A stretch of DNA of 64,000 nt from Cliona cf. orientalis. Its lineage: Eukaryota > Porifera > Demospongiae > Clionaida > Clionaidae. Both the position numbers and the translations under genes were made by a program. The notes beneath the pieces were generated by a model. That model had not been told where the DNA came from, did not search any database, and was given only the letters and a program-made list of their open reading frames with translations. Location of the stretch: the NCBI GenBank assembly GCA_963930775.1, contig OZ005707.1, positions 5,084,001-5,148,000 on the forward strand. Reading direction: 5' to 3'. Every line of letters begins with the position of its first letter. Positions within the stretch are counted from its first letter, which is position 1. Positions 1 through 11,100 of this stretch are shown here, one piece after another.

Positions 1-353
1 TGCATAATACTTGGTTGTGATGCCTCACTCGATGCTAGTCTTTGATAATCTGGGATATTGGTAAATTGTAATCCAGTTGGAGTTTCCGATCTGACAATGG
101 CTTCACCTTCTGTAATACTAGCAAGAGAGCTGGACATAATATTATGTAAGGAGGACAGTCTTTGTGATAAGTTTCCACTTCTTTCCTTCATTTCTTCTAT
201 AGTTGGCAAGTCTGAGCTCTTTCTTAGTAGAGAAGCACTTATTTCTCTGCTTGGAGCATAGCCAGAGTCAACAGACCCTGCCTCAGATGTCTTTCTTGGT
301 GATGGTACACCTAGCAAGTTAGAATCTGATGAAGACATTTTCTCTTGGTCCAT
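1..353 (-). CDS. 5' exon of an unrecognised Ser-rich protein, cut by the window edge
   Basis: An open frame on the minus strand runs from an ATG at 353 to the left edge without a stop (117 codons). An in-frame TGA lies about 20 bp upstream of the ATG, so this is the first Met available; a cagAAT just before it could alternatively be a splice acceptor. The protein is rich in Ser, Asp and Glu, has no hydrophobic segment, and looks disordered with some coiled-coil potential around residues 48-75. Residues 29-35 read DSGYAPS, which fits the DSGxxxS class of beta-TrCP phosphodegron (known in NF-kB p105 as DSGVETS). I do not recognise the family. It diverges from the CARD gene starting at 1820. Confidence 0.55.
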   Translation of the reverse strand, partial: MDQEKMSSSDSNLLGVPSPRKTSEAGSVDSGYAPSREISASLLRKSSDLPTIEEMKERSGNLSQRLSSLHNIMSSSLASITEGEAIVRSETPTGLQFTNIPDYQRLASSEASQPSIM

Positions 354-1819
354 ATTCTGCCCGGCACCCGAGAATCAGTTTATCACCAGCTCAGTACTGT
401 AGAGATTTGATTGGCGTTTAATGATGGGGGAGTCAAAGTTCAGTCATGGGTATAAATTGTGTGACGCATGATAGGATGCCATGACGGGCCACATATACAT
501 AGCTGAGATTCTATAACCAGGGCATAATATAGTACTGAGCAGCAAATGACGTATACTACTGACACTGCCTACACAAATCAGAGCATGCAGTACGTTTGTC
601 ACGTCACACACCTGATCAAACAGCTGTAATATTATAACTGACCCCATTTAATGAAGTGGGGGTGGACGGGTTCATGGTTGAGTACATTTTGCCATGTGAC
701 ATAATGATGCCGTGACCAAATTAATGATCTATAATCAGGGCTTACATAATAATAGTAATAATTATTATTATTGCTAACATACATGTAATTATATAATATC
801 AATGCGCCATACACACTGACACTGCCTACACAAACCATAGTTGGATATGTAGTCAAAAGCTGGAATCTATTATTATACCCAGTACATGCACGGCTGAATC
901 CCTTTTGAGGTTGATCGCACGTGTTCATGCTATATATTGGCATGAGTACGGCCATAGTGTATGGATTATATACCATTATTATTATTATTCTCTGAGTGCA
1001 AGTACCCCTAGCAATATGTTGCCTGGTGTTGATTAATTCTGAGTGCATGTGAAGTTAAGATTATAGCGATCGGTAGATCATCCATGCCTGCATGCATGTC
1101 TTCTGACCTGCACAATAATAATTTTATTAGGAATCAGAACTATAATTATATCAGTAAATTAAAATTGTTACTGCTATAATATACACAGTGGAAAGAGTCT
1201 TGAGTCCAAGTGCCATGTGTACGTCGCTGGTAGTTGTCTGTATTATGTCTCAAGAATTCTGGGGGTGTGTACATGCATGTACACGTAGTAACAAGCCACT
1301 CCCGCTATAGTACAGGATGGTGATGCATTGCAGCCTAGCTATAGCTGGAGGATCTAGACTCTAGTGACTGGTACTATTATAGCTGTTAATTACACATTGC
1401 AGATCCATGTTTACTGCATGCAGTAGTCTTCTAAAGTGGATGTCACTTGGTATTAAAGTTCACCGACAATCATAATTGTTTTTACCGTAATATGATCCGG
1501 CATACCGTGGTATGATCTTCAACCTCTCTTATAAAAACAATGGCCGGTATGATGATGTCATGTATGACAGGACATCCAGCTGTTTATTCCTTTGGGCTCC
1601 CAAAAAAATTCTGTGGTCAGCGTGGTCAGACCATCCCACACTTGCCATGAATCCCCTTGGCCCTATTTTAAATTTATAAGTAGCTACGTGTAGTCTCTCG
1701 TATTGAATTTCTATGTCAGAATTAGATAGAATTACTGATAGCTGCAGAAGATTTTGAAGTGCTTTTTTTTTGGCAAATTATTTGGTGCATTCTGGAATTT
1801 CAGTTAGCTAGCTACCAGT
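354..1819. other. intergenic region between two divergent genes
   Basis: About 1.47 kb between the start of the minus-strand edge gene and the plus-strand CARD gene. It is AT-rich with AAT/ATT trinucleotide runs near 748-775 and 970-990. Two similar stretches (about 540-570 and 805-835) share a word around cactgacactgcctacacaa, a short local duplication. Short reading frames here have no homology or splice context that I can support. It presumably contains both promoters. Confidence 0.4.
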
Positions 1820-3558
1820 ATGAGTAAGAAGCTTGCACATTCACACTCATTGCGGCGAAGGTGTTTCGCAAAATCAGATCTCCTCCTTCCTGACTCCTGC
1901 AATGCATCTGGCGGAGCAGATCAAGATCCCAGTACACCAAAGACTCCTGACGATCACACTCCAGCCGCCCTCATTACTATTGAGGATGCAGACAACAGCA
2001 ATCTTCCACAGCTGTCTCCCAAGCCCAGAAGAAAACATGCTTCAAACACACTCTCTTCACCAACACATGTCACACCTCAATCTCCCGCCCATGGCCAGCT
2101 CTCTCGCTCAGTAAGTGGCTCTTCAATTGACTCTGGAGTTGGCTTAAGTCGAGCAAGTAGTTCGAGCTCACTTTTGAGTAGCAGCAAACGGCCAAGCAGG
2201 GCGAGCTCCAATGCAGTGGATACTGCTTCACCATTGCTCGAGTCACGAAGGCCATTTTCCATCAATACGCCAGGAGCTGAGAGACCCAGCATTATTGATC
2301 ATGAAGTACCAGTAATTTGCAGCAGGAGTCCACCAAGTGACAGTGGCATAACAGATGAATCTACCAGGCTCCTCAACAGCCAGAGTGAGGGCATACTTGG
2401 CTACAACACTAGTACTGCAGAAGGTGATATTGATGATCTGACTCTACGCACACACAGACTGAGCATTTCAAAAGGAATTGAAGATCTACAAACAGCTGTT
2501 CAGAGACTTCTAGATGATTTGGAACAACGTGATCAAACGGGGCAAAGTCACAAGCAGAGGTATCTTGATGCTGATTTCAAATCATCAGATCAAGATGAGA
2601 GCGATGGTCCCTACTGTCCTAAACGAAGGCATAGTTCTGCGGGACCCTACGTACCTTTGACTCAACGTCAGACCAGGGAAGTGCAGAGAAAGAGAAGTGC
2701 CCAACCCTTCTTTCATCGGTCAATGGAGGATAGCAACAACACTCCCAGAGGTCGGAAGACATCGGCCTGCATTATGTGCGAGAGAAAGCACAGGGAGATG
2801 GCTATGTCAGCAGAGAGCGTAATAGTTAAAACAACAAGATTTCCTGATCGTAAAAAACAGAGGAGATACTCTGAAGTCCTTAAGGTAATACTGATAGCTA
2901 AAAATTATCTGATATCAAGTTGGTGACAGTGGCACAATGTATAGATCACCTACATGCTCCATTATTACAGGTTTGTGCACCAAATGACATTCCATACACA
3001 AAAGTGCGGCTGATGTCCATCGAGGAGTTGAGACAAAAAGGTATGTAGCTAGCTAACTAAGGGTTAAAGAAGTCACTAGCTATAAAGTGGTATGTTTTAT
3101 TAGTCACAGACACACCAAGCCACCAGCAGTTGCCTACGAGACATGCTAGATCACTTCCACGCACCTTATTTCGATCATGCCCTTCAGAGTTGCATTTGAA
3201 ACTCCCCGATGAAGTGCGAGATGAACAATTGCAGTTTATTCTAGAGAGGAATATGCCCGAGTTTGTGCAGTACACCAACTGGACTATTCTATTTAGCCAC
3301 CTTGTATCTAAGCAGCTGCTAAGCACCGAGTGTCGAGAGATTCTCCTCTGCCCCTTGAGAACCAGCGTCTCTAAAGGTAACTACTTTTATGGGCATATTC
3401 TCCCTAGAATGGGACAACAGAGTAAAGCCTTCATCAAGCTTTATCAGTGTTTTGAAGAAACCAGAACTGATCATTTGGGTCATGGTACTCTGCTGGACAT
3501 CATTGACAAGGGCCTGCACAGATACTTTTACGACAAATATGTGCATGCACTATCATAA
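1820..3558 (+). CDS. CARD-domain protein with a long disordered N-terminus (529 aa)
   Basis: Three exons: 1820-2884, 2971-3040 and 3104-3558, joined by GT-AG introns with matching phases (0, then 1). Residues 1-355 are Ser/Pro/Arg-rich and low complexity. They carry two DSG motifs, DSGVGLS at residues 104-110 and DSGITDES at 174-181, that resemble beta-TrCP phosphodegrons. A short amphipathic stretch around 215-235 (KGIEDLQTAVQRLLDDLEQR) may be a coiled coil. The last 110 residues have the six-helix pattern of a CARD, with conserved-looking helices ILFSHLVSKQLLSTECREIL and KAFIKLYQCFEET followed by LLDII. CARDs mediate homotypic assembly in apoptosis and NF-kB signalling. The exact partner and orthologue are unknown; a DED or other death-fold is the alternative. 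The gene ends tail-to-tail with the IKK gene. Confidence 0.7.
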
Positions 3559-3965
3559 CTAAACTAAGCACTTCCAGGAATATCCATTAGCTATAGTGAC
3601 TATCGAGGCCACCCAAATTAGTGGGAATTACCCCCCGATTCTTGTGTAGCTGAGCAATAGCATTGTAGTGTTACGGTAGTACGTATAAAGCACCTCTAAA
3701 TTTGTTTAACTTCATTGTTATTATACTCTTTCATTGGTGTTTAAATTTTATTGTTATAGTGAAATGTTACATTGTCCTCATTATTACACCCAGAATGAGC
3801 AGCTTTGCTGTACCTGATAAGTAATGTACCGATAATAGTATAAATCTTAATGCATAATCATGCATGGTACATATCCTGGCAGCATTCATATGATTCAATA
3901 ACAACAGTACTCTGGCTAAGCAATAAATTACTCTACCAAAACATTATATTATAACATTTCCTTGT

Positions 3966-4082
3966 CTACGTGATAAACTTGGGTGTCCAAGAATGAGACT
4001 GTCGTAATAGCTGTGTACACAAGTCAAGTGAGTAGGTACTCTCCACCAAGTACTGGAGATCATCCCACTTCCAAGCGATGAA
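3966..4082 (-). other. candidate last coding segment of the IKK gene (NEMO-binding-like)
   Basis: In one minus-strand frame this stretch encodes 38 residues and a stop, beginning FIAWKWDDLQYL. The spacing of F, A, W, L and Q matches the NEMO-binding tail of vertebrate IKKs (FTALDWSWLQ). A TGA lies just upstream in this frame, and I could not find a canonical AG acceptor that joins it in phase to the exon at 5149-5253. A second frame entered from the acceptor near 4107 gives a different, unremarkable tail. The assignment is therefore tentative. Confidence 0.3.
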
Positions 4083-4573
4083 TTTTCAACCGTAGTAATT
4101 GTTATGCAACTACAGGCAAGGATGCATTAGTCCTACTAAAAATTAAATGGGTATTTTGTGGCTTGGCCCAGATCAAGGCTATTGTATTATGCATTTTCAT
4201 TATGTGGTTAATGTCCCCAAGCCAAGGATATCAATGATGGAATGCAATGAGCAAGAGTTTAGTGAGTTCCACCATGGGAGGACGCAAAACAGGATTTGAT
4301 GTCATAGCAGTAGGGCAAGCACCTGCCATAATTACGCATTACACAGGATACATATCACTACTACCCAACCGTGACACTTTCTTTGTCGACCCCTGTAGTG
4401 TGGCAGTGTGGCTTCACTTTATGGCATATCACAAGGTGCTGCAACCTTATGCAAATATCCAGAGTCACTGCTGTAGGGTGCTGTGGTCAGTAATTAATGT
4501 ATCCACAACTAACTTTCAACTCTGCTTCAGTCCATCATTATTATTATAATATTATCTGTACCCTTGGGTTGCT

Positions 4574-4762
4574 ATATACAGTAGCGGGAACTTCAAAACT
4601 TTCATGGATCAGTAGGAAGGGAGAATTTCATGTTAAACTGATCGCATAGATATGTGTGGTGTACATATATCTGCCTAAAATTTCGTGGAGAAAGTTTTAA
4701 ACTTTCATGGGTGGCTATAAAATCGCGAAATTTATGAAGGTTTTCTCCCTCGAAAGCTACAA
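4574..4762. repeat. degenerate foldback element, family of 17384-17594
   Basis: The ends are imperfect inverted copies (left: gtagcgggaacttc...; right: ...tttctccctcgaaagctac). Internally it shares ordered words with 17384-17594, such as ggatcagtaggaa, aaactgatcgcata and aatttcgtggagaaa. It is best read as an older, diverged copy of the same non-autonomous element. Confidence 0.6.
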
Positions 4763-5148
4763 TGTCATATTATTATTATGGTAGCTCTAGGTTGCCGTTG
4801 AGTATAGCATGTGTGGTCATATGACACATCCCACAGTAATACCAAACGTAATTAACACAATTATGCGTGGTCACATGATTAACAAAGGCCCCTTCTTAAT
4901 TACGACAAATTATCCCCTCAAATATGGAGTAAAATGATTAGTTGTTATTAATTTTCTAATCATTATCTCATCACATAAAATTAAATGTTGAAAAAGTGGT
5001 ATACACTAATTATAATTATTACGTTCCATTAAGGGAAACTGCAAAATTAACAAAATTAATGAGACCTATTAAAGTCACTGTACATGTACTTGCCAACCAT
5101 TTTGCTACCACGACAACACAGAGTACCACAGACGCATGTACCCCTTAC

Positions 5149-8100
5149 TTTTCGTGTATGACACCGACATTGGGGGTGTAGCCATTCGAACTGCTACGAG
5201 AACGAGATGGTTTTACTGCTCCCGAGGGCGTGGTGTCCAGCAGTGAATTAAGCCTGCAGTGCAAATACAATGTTCATGCATATGCATGATCTTTGATGAT
5301 ATTATAATTATGTATCTGTACAGGATCTATGGTGCTTTAGCGGAGTTTGGCTGCTTTCAACACATATAGACATGATGTTAAGGCCCCATCCACATTGGGG
5401 TTAAGCCTGAACCAGAGCCTGAACTGTCATGTACATAAGGCCTTTGGGTGGGCATCAATTTAAACAGTGACACAATACAGGTTTTATTTCAGGATTTTGC
5501 TCCAGGGGGGGGGGGGGGGGGGGGGCAAATGCTTAGCGCCCAAATATTAGGGGGGGGGGCAAGTATAAAGAATCAGCACAGTGCGTGCATAAGCACGCCC
5601 ATCTAGGGGGGTCTGGGGGCATGCTCCCCCAGGAAAATTTTTAATTTTACAATCCCTGAGATTGCTTCTGGTAGCTTCTGAGAGCATATATGATGATGAT
5701 GACCACAACCTTTTAGCTACCATTTTGTTATATTATTCAGCTACATCTCTCTCTCTCTCTCTCTTTCTCTCTAGTAATTTCTAAATTTCTAGGGGGGGCA
5801 ACCAACTTTCCAGGGGCGGGCAAAAGCCCCCCCCCCCCTTGCCCCCCCTTGAAATAAACCCTGCAATACGTACAACTATACATTGATACAGCCTGAACAC
5901 ATCATCAACAGCAAGCCACTGATATTATCACTGTTTATAATAATATTAACAAACAGCTAGATTTGAGATAAGCCACACCCACCTTGTCATCAACACCTTA
6001 TTCTCCTCCAATACCTTATCATTCTCCTCCTGTGAGACACACCTACAGAAATAAAACATACATGTAGCTGACTCCGTCTCTTGAAACTGAACCACTTAAT
6101 TGACAGTATCGGAAAAGTCTCTACTACGCCTGACTGTACCCGGTGGTCTCTATAGCTACTAGTCACTGCAGTCCCTATGGACTTCATCAATAGTCTCCAT
6201 ATCAACACTATACTTCGCTACTATAGACCAAAAGAGGTCCACAGTGTCCACAAAAAAACTTGGACAAACCTTTGAAATTTAGTAAGGCTCTTGAGCAGGG
6301 CTGGGTTGTCGTTCAGGGAACCCTCCACCGAGACGACGGACATCTCAGACGTCTGCCGACTGAACTCTGTGTCTGCACTGCTCCTCCTGCTCCCGGATAT
6401 CTGCTGAGTCAGCGCCAGAGGATGCACCTCGGAGGAGCCACTAGAGTTGGCGGAGCCGGGATACGAATTGGTGGGGCTAAATGGCGTCACTTTGTTCTAT
6501 ACAAACAATAAGAAAGGCACAAGAATAAAAATCACAACCTTGTCATTGGCCCATTTCTTTATGTAGCTTTTCAGTTACGGTAGCAGAGAAAGGGCCTAAT
6601 GTATATGTACATTGTAGGAACGAGGCTATACATGTAGAAATTATATTGTCTTGAAGTATGATAGCAAACTTGACTGCAACACATAGTTAATCCATTAAAA
6701 GTGATGTACTGGGTCTGTCACGATAAATTTGGACCCCGCTTTTTTGTTCCCCCCAGTCCATATAATATTTCGAAACATTTGGACCCCCCGGCCCTTATAT
6801 TTCTGAACTATATGGACCCCCATGCATGTTATCAACTATAGCAGAGATTCAGAGGGGTCAGGGGCTGGGTTCTGGGTATGAATGGTTAGCAGGGTTAGTT
6901 TCCAGAGTCTGTATGGCAAGGGTTAGTCTTCAAGGTCTGTATGGGGGGTCCGAATATTTCGGGGGTCCAAATATCACGTGACAGGTCTTACATATCAGCT
7001 AGCACATACACAATAGCAAGAGTACGTGAATAAAAAAATGTTTGGTACATGTAGGACACTTACTTCATGCTGCACTAGATTCCAAAGGTCCTGTCTTCTC
7101 CAAGCATCAGTCTGCGAGATCTCCGCCTTGATGGACTCTATGTACTCCTTCTTTCTCTGCAGCGACGCTGCGAGGTTGGCCAGAGCCATCCGACTGTTGG
7201 CAAAGCTGATGCCATTGAGGTTCTCCTCGATCATGGCTCCAGCTTCCTGGGTCGCTCCAACAAGAACGTCCTTCATACGACCCTCTCTCACAACCCCTAG
7301 ACAGTAGAACACAAGAAAAAGTATCACTTGTACCAATAAAGCTGATTGCGCAACCATCACTCTGATACATACAAAATGTATAATGGTAACACATGTGTAA
7401 TGAATGGTTAACCACCAAGCCAGACTTTATGCTACAAGTGTGGTATAGTATACCAGGATATGCTGTATCCCATGTAGCCGCATACTCAGCTTTGCATATT
7501 ATTGAAACCTTATCCACCTCGTGATATTGATAGCCTCATCAGGCAATAATTTATTGCCTGATGAGGTGGATAAGGTTTTGCTAAGGTACATGTACATGTA
7601 CAGTATATACATGCTGCATGATACATCACTGAACATGCACAAGTATTCATTCAAACTCACCTCTATTGAGCTTTGCCTCATGGTACAAGTCCTTAGCCTT
7701 CACAACACTGCACAAACACATACACATACACTCAAATCATCACCAGGTATACATCTCCTTGACTTTTGACCAAGTCTTACTAGCTGTGGTAGTAGTTTGA
7801 GAATCTCTTCCCGTTGGTCTGGTGAGTGGTGCAGACTTCATCGGCAACCCGGATGTACGTCTCTGTCTCCTGTCTCAGCTGGGCCACCTCCCGGGACATT
7901 CCCCGAAGCTCCTAGCAATATCATAATAATTATATGGTATAATGTCATGTGACCACAAAACTGCTGATTATGCAATCTGTCACGGGGAGAAGGTGGTACA
8001 GTGTATATAATATACCTGCTGTCTTTGCTCTAGCCGATGAGATGCAGACTGCCATCCCTGGAGAGTTCGGCTCATCACAGCCGGAGGGAGAACTAGAAAG

Positions 8101-11100
8101 AGAGAAATTGATGCACAATCGTGTATAGCAATTGTTATTATTATACAGTACATGTACACAAGATGTACAGGTAAGTCATTATAGTAGAGAGTCGATCTTA
8201 GACTCCATCTCTGCAACTGAGACCCAGCATCGATGTGTATATTGATGACCTTTTACCACATGCACCTTTAGAACTATGTACGTAGCTACTGGGGATGTGG
8301 TCAAGTTTTTCATAGTAAACAAAATCCAAGAGTGCTACTGTGATCAATGGATTTATAAAACCATAAGGGCTTATAAGAGTGACTTCACCTCCCTGTTCTG
8401 GAGGCAGCCACCAACCAGGTACATGCACATTTACATTTCTAATCAAGACTGCTCACTTTTTCTTTCGCTGTGCAGTAAGCTCAACTGTTCACTGTCTTTT
8501 GAATGCCTGTTTCAAGTAAAATAGTAGGTACATGTACGTGTATATAAATGTTACTTGTTGCTATAGATTTTAAATGTTGTACGTTTCAGATATGAACGTT
8601 AGAAGTGCCAATACAACGTTGTAGGTGTTGACTAGAGCTTGCTCGCCAGTTCTCACTTCACCACACAGGTTGTCAATCTGAGTTCTATAATTTTTTGTCA
8701 GATGAATAAAGAATAGGGATAATAAGCTACATATAATTTATAGCTAGTGAGAAATTGTTTGTCTTACAGGATTGCCCTGTGGGCCTCGTGCAGATGCATG
8801 AAGTAGGAGTAGTGCTCTCGAATGTGAAAGAACACATGAGAAAATACTTCTCTCTTGGACTGCAATGAATAAACCAATCAATCAAGTCCCAAATCACAGG
8901 AATTGCACAATCATAACTTGAGAACTAATTACGTAATTGTATAATAATAATTAAGTACCTCAGAAGGGATTCTCTCGTCGCCATATGCTGCTGCGGAAAT
9001 TGTAACAGAAAACAAACATCACTTAAACTTACTATTTCTATTACAATGACTATCATTACGGACTCTATCTACATCTTAACGGCGGGCCTTATCCAGCAAG
9101 GGGACACTACCAGGGGATACACCCCCTCCCCCATCCCCCAGGTCCAGGAATACACCACTAGCTAGGATTTAATAATAAAAGGGATTAGTCAGATCAGATC
9201 AGATCAGAACAGAATAGAAATTTAGTGAGCAGCAAATCAGCAATATAAAGTATGGGAGATGACAGAAGAGCTGAGCAGACACGGGAGCCTCCCAATCCGG
9301 AGGCTGGCGGCTGCAGAATAATATTAAGTGACGATGATACTAAGTACAAAACAGTAACCATTGGCATTTTAGTCTGCAGCATGCTCATTGCCCGAACTGC
9401 AACACTGGTGATCGTACCCTGTCTGGAGTTTGCAGCAGAGAATCCCTGCTTGCTGAATTCTACATCTATCGTTAGAGTCACATCCATGGTTTATAGCTCT
9501 TCCTCGGAGTATCTTCGACGACTCTCGGTCATCATGATGATTATTATAACAATACTGCAGTGGCCAGCACACGGCTATCTCCTTTACTACCTCTACAGAT
9601 TCTTTTCACAGAAATATCCAGAGTGGAAGAAGAAAAATCAGGTCGAGGAAGGAAGATACAAGTGGACTTCTTTCGTATGTGGGCAACGCTGCAAAGGTGT
9701 AATAGTTGTCCTATCCTTAAGTATCCTCACGATTGCCTCAGTGCTAACAATATCGGGTGCTATCATAAAACTGGCCAGGGAACGAGTTTCTCTCAGTTGC
9801 AAGTACCCCCCTCATTTGCTGTATGCACATCAAATAGTCACCTATATCTACTATGGAACTACATTTTTTACCTACATGCTAGAAGTGGCTGAGCGATACT
9901 TAATGGTGTGCTTCACCGCTTTCATAGGAGCTTTGTGGCATGATGGGTACGAGACAAGAAAGAAAGAAATGGCCCCAAACACTCAAAATAATGAACAGCC
10001 ACAACAGACACAACAGCCACAACAGACACAACAGACACAAGAGACACAACAGACACAAGAGACACAACAGCCACAACAGACACAAGAGACACAACAGACC
10101 ACCAATGGCTACGTCGATGAATTTAATAAAATCGTGAATTGTGTAAAACCCATATACAAGATCTTCCGCTCTTTCTTTGTGTTTCAGTGGCTTGTTCACG
10201 TCTACCTACTCTTTACACAGCTTGTTCACCTTCTCTACCCGTGGATCAAGGAAGGAAGAAATACTTTCGTGGATACTACAGAATCTGATGCGTCTCCCCT
10301 CTATAGCAACGCTGCAGCTGTCATCTTCTATGCACTGGCTCTTCTTACAGCCTACGTTTGCGGGCTGAAGATGAACTCGTATCGACGTCGCTACATTCGC
10401 AAAGCTCAGCTGACACACAAACAGCTGCTGGAGCACGACAGAGAGAATAAATCAATCTTTACACCACGAGTACCAGGTACGGGGCTGAGCATCTCCCTGG
10501 AAAGCCCTGGCTACATGCTTGGAGTTGTGCTGACAATGTTCGGACTAGTGGGAGCACTGCTTGCTATGTGAATATCCTATAACATTGCCTATACATTGCT
10601 AATTGCAAATGATAATGTGTTATGAGCAAAACACTTAATAATAGGTGTGTGAAATCTACTGATAACGGTATTTTTGAGTCAACTTTTAGACAATAATGAT
10701 AGTAGAGTTAATAATGCACGAACTTTGCACAAAGGTCAAAGGTACATGTATACCACTTCAAACATTCATGATTTTGTATATTTGTACATGTACATATGTA
10801 CCACTACATAATCACATACATATCTGGTGACCCCTTACCATATATTATATGCACACCCTAAAGCTACTTATATACAGTTGTAGGATTTGGTAAGCAGTGA
10901 TAACGAACTATAATAATTATACTTACTAAGTCTGGAGACAGAGCTGTTGGTACTGTGTATCATCTTGAAGGAGGGATCAACTGCCGTGGTGAAGGCGTAC
11001 ATTGTGCCAGTGTTCCAGGACTGGAGGCAGCTGGTGGCGGGGTCAGAGTCCATGGGAGTCTTCCCACCAGGGAGGACTAGGTAGAGGTCGTGCGGGGACA

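Noticed and set aside
4247..4549. 100-codon plus-strand frame
   Set aside because: Follows no splice logic, lacks recognisable domains and lies in the IKK 3' region on the other strand; chance is likely.
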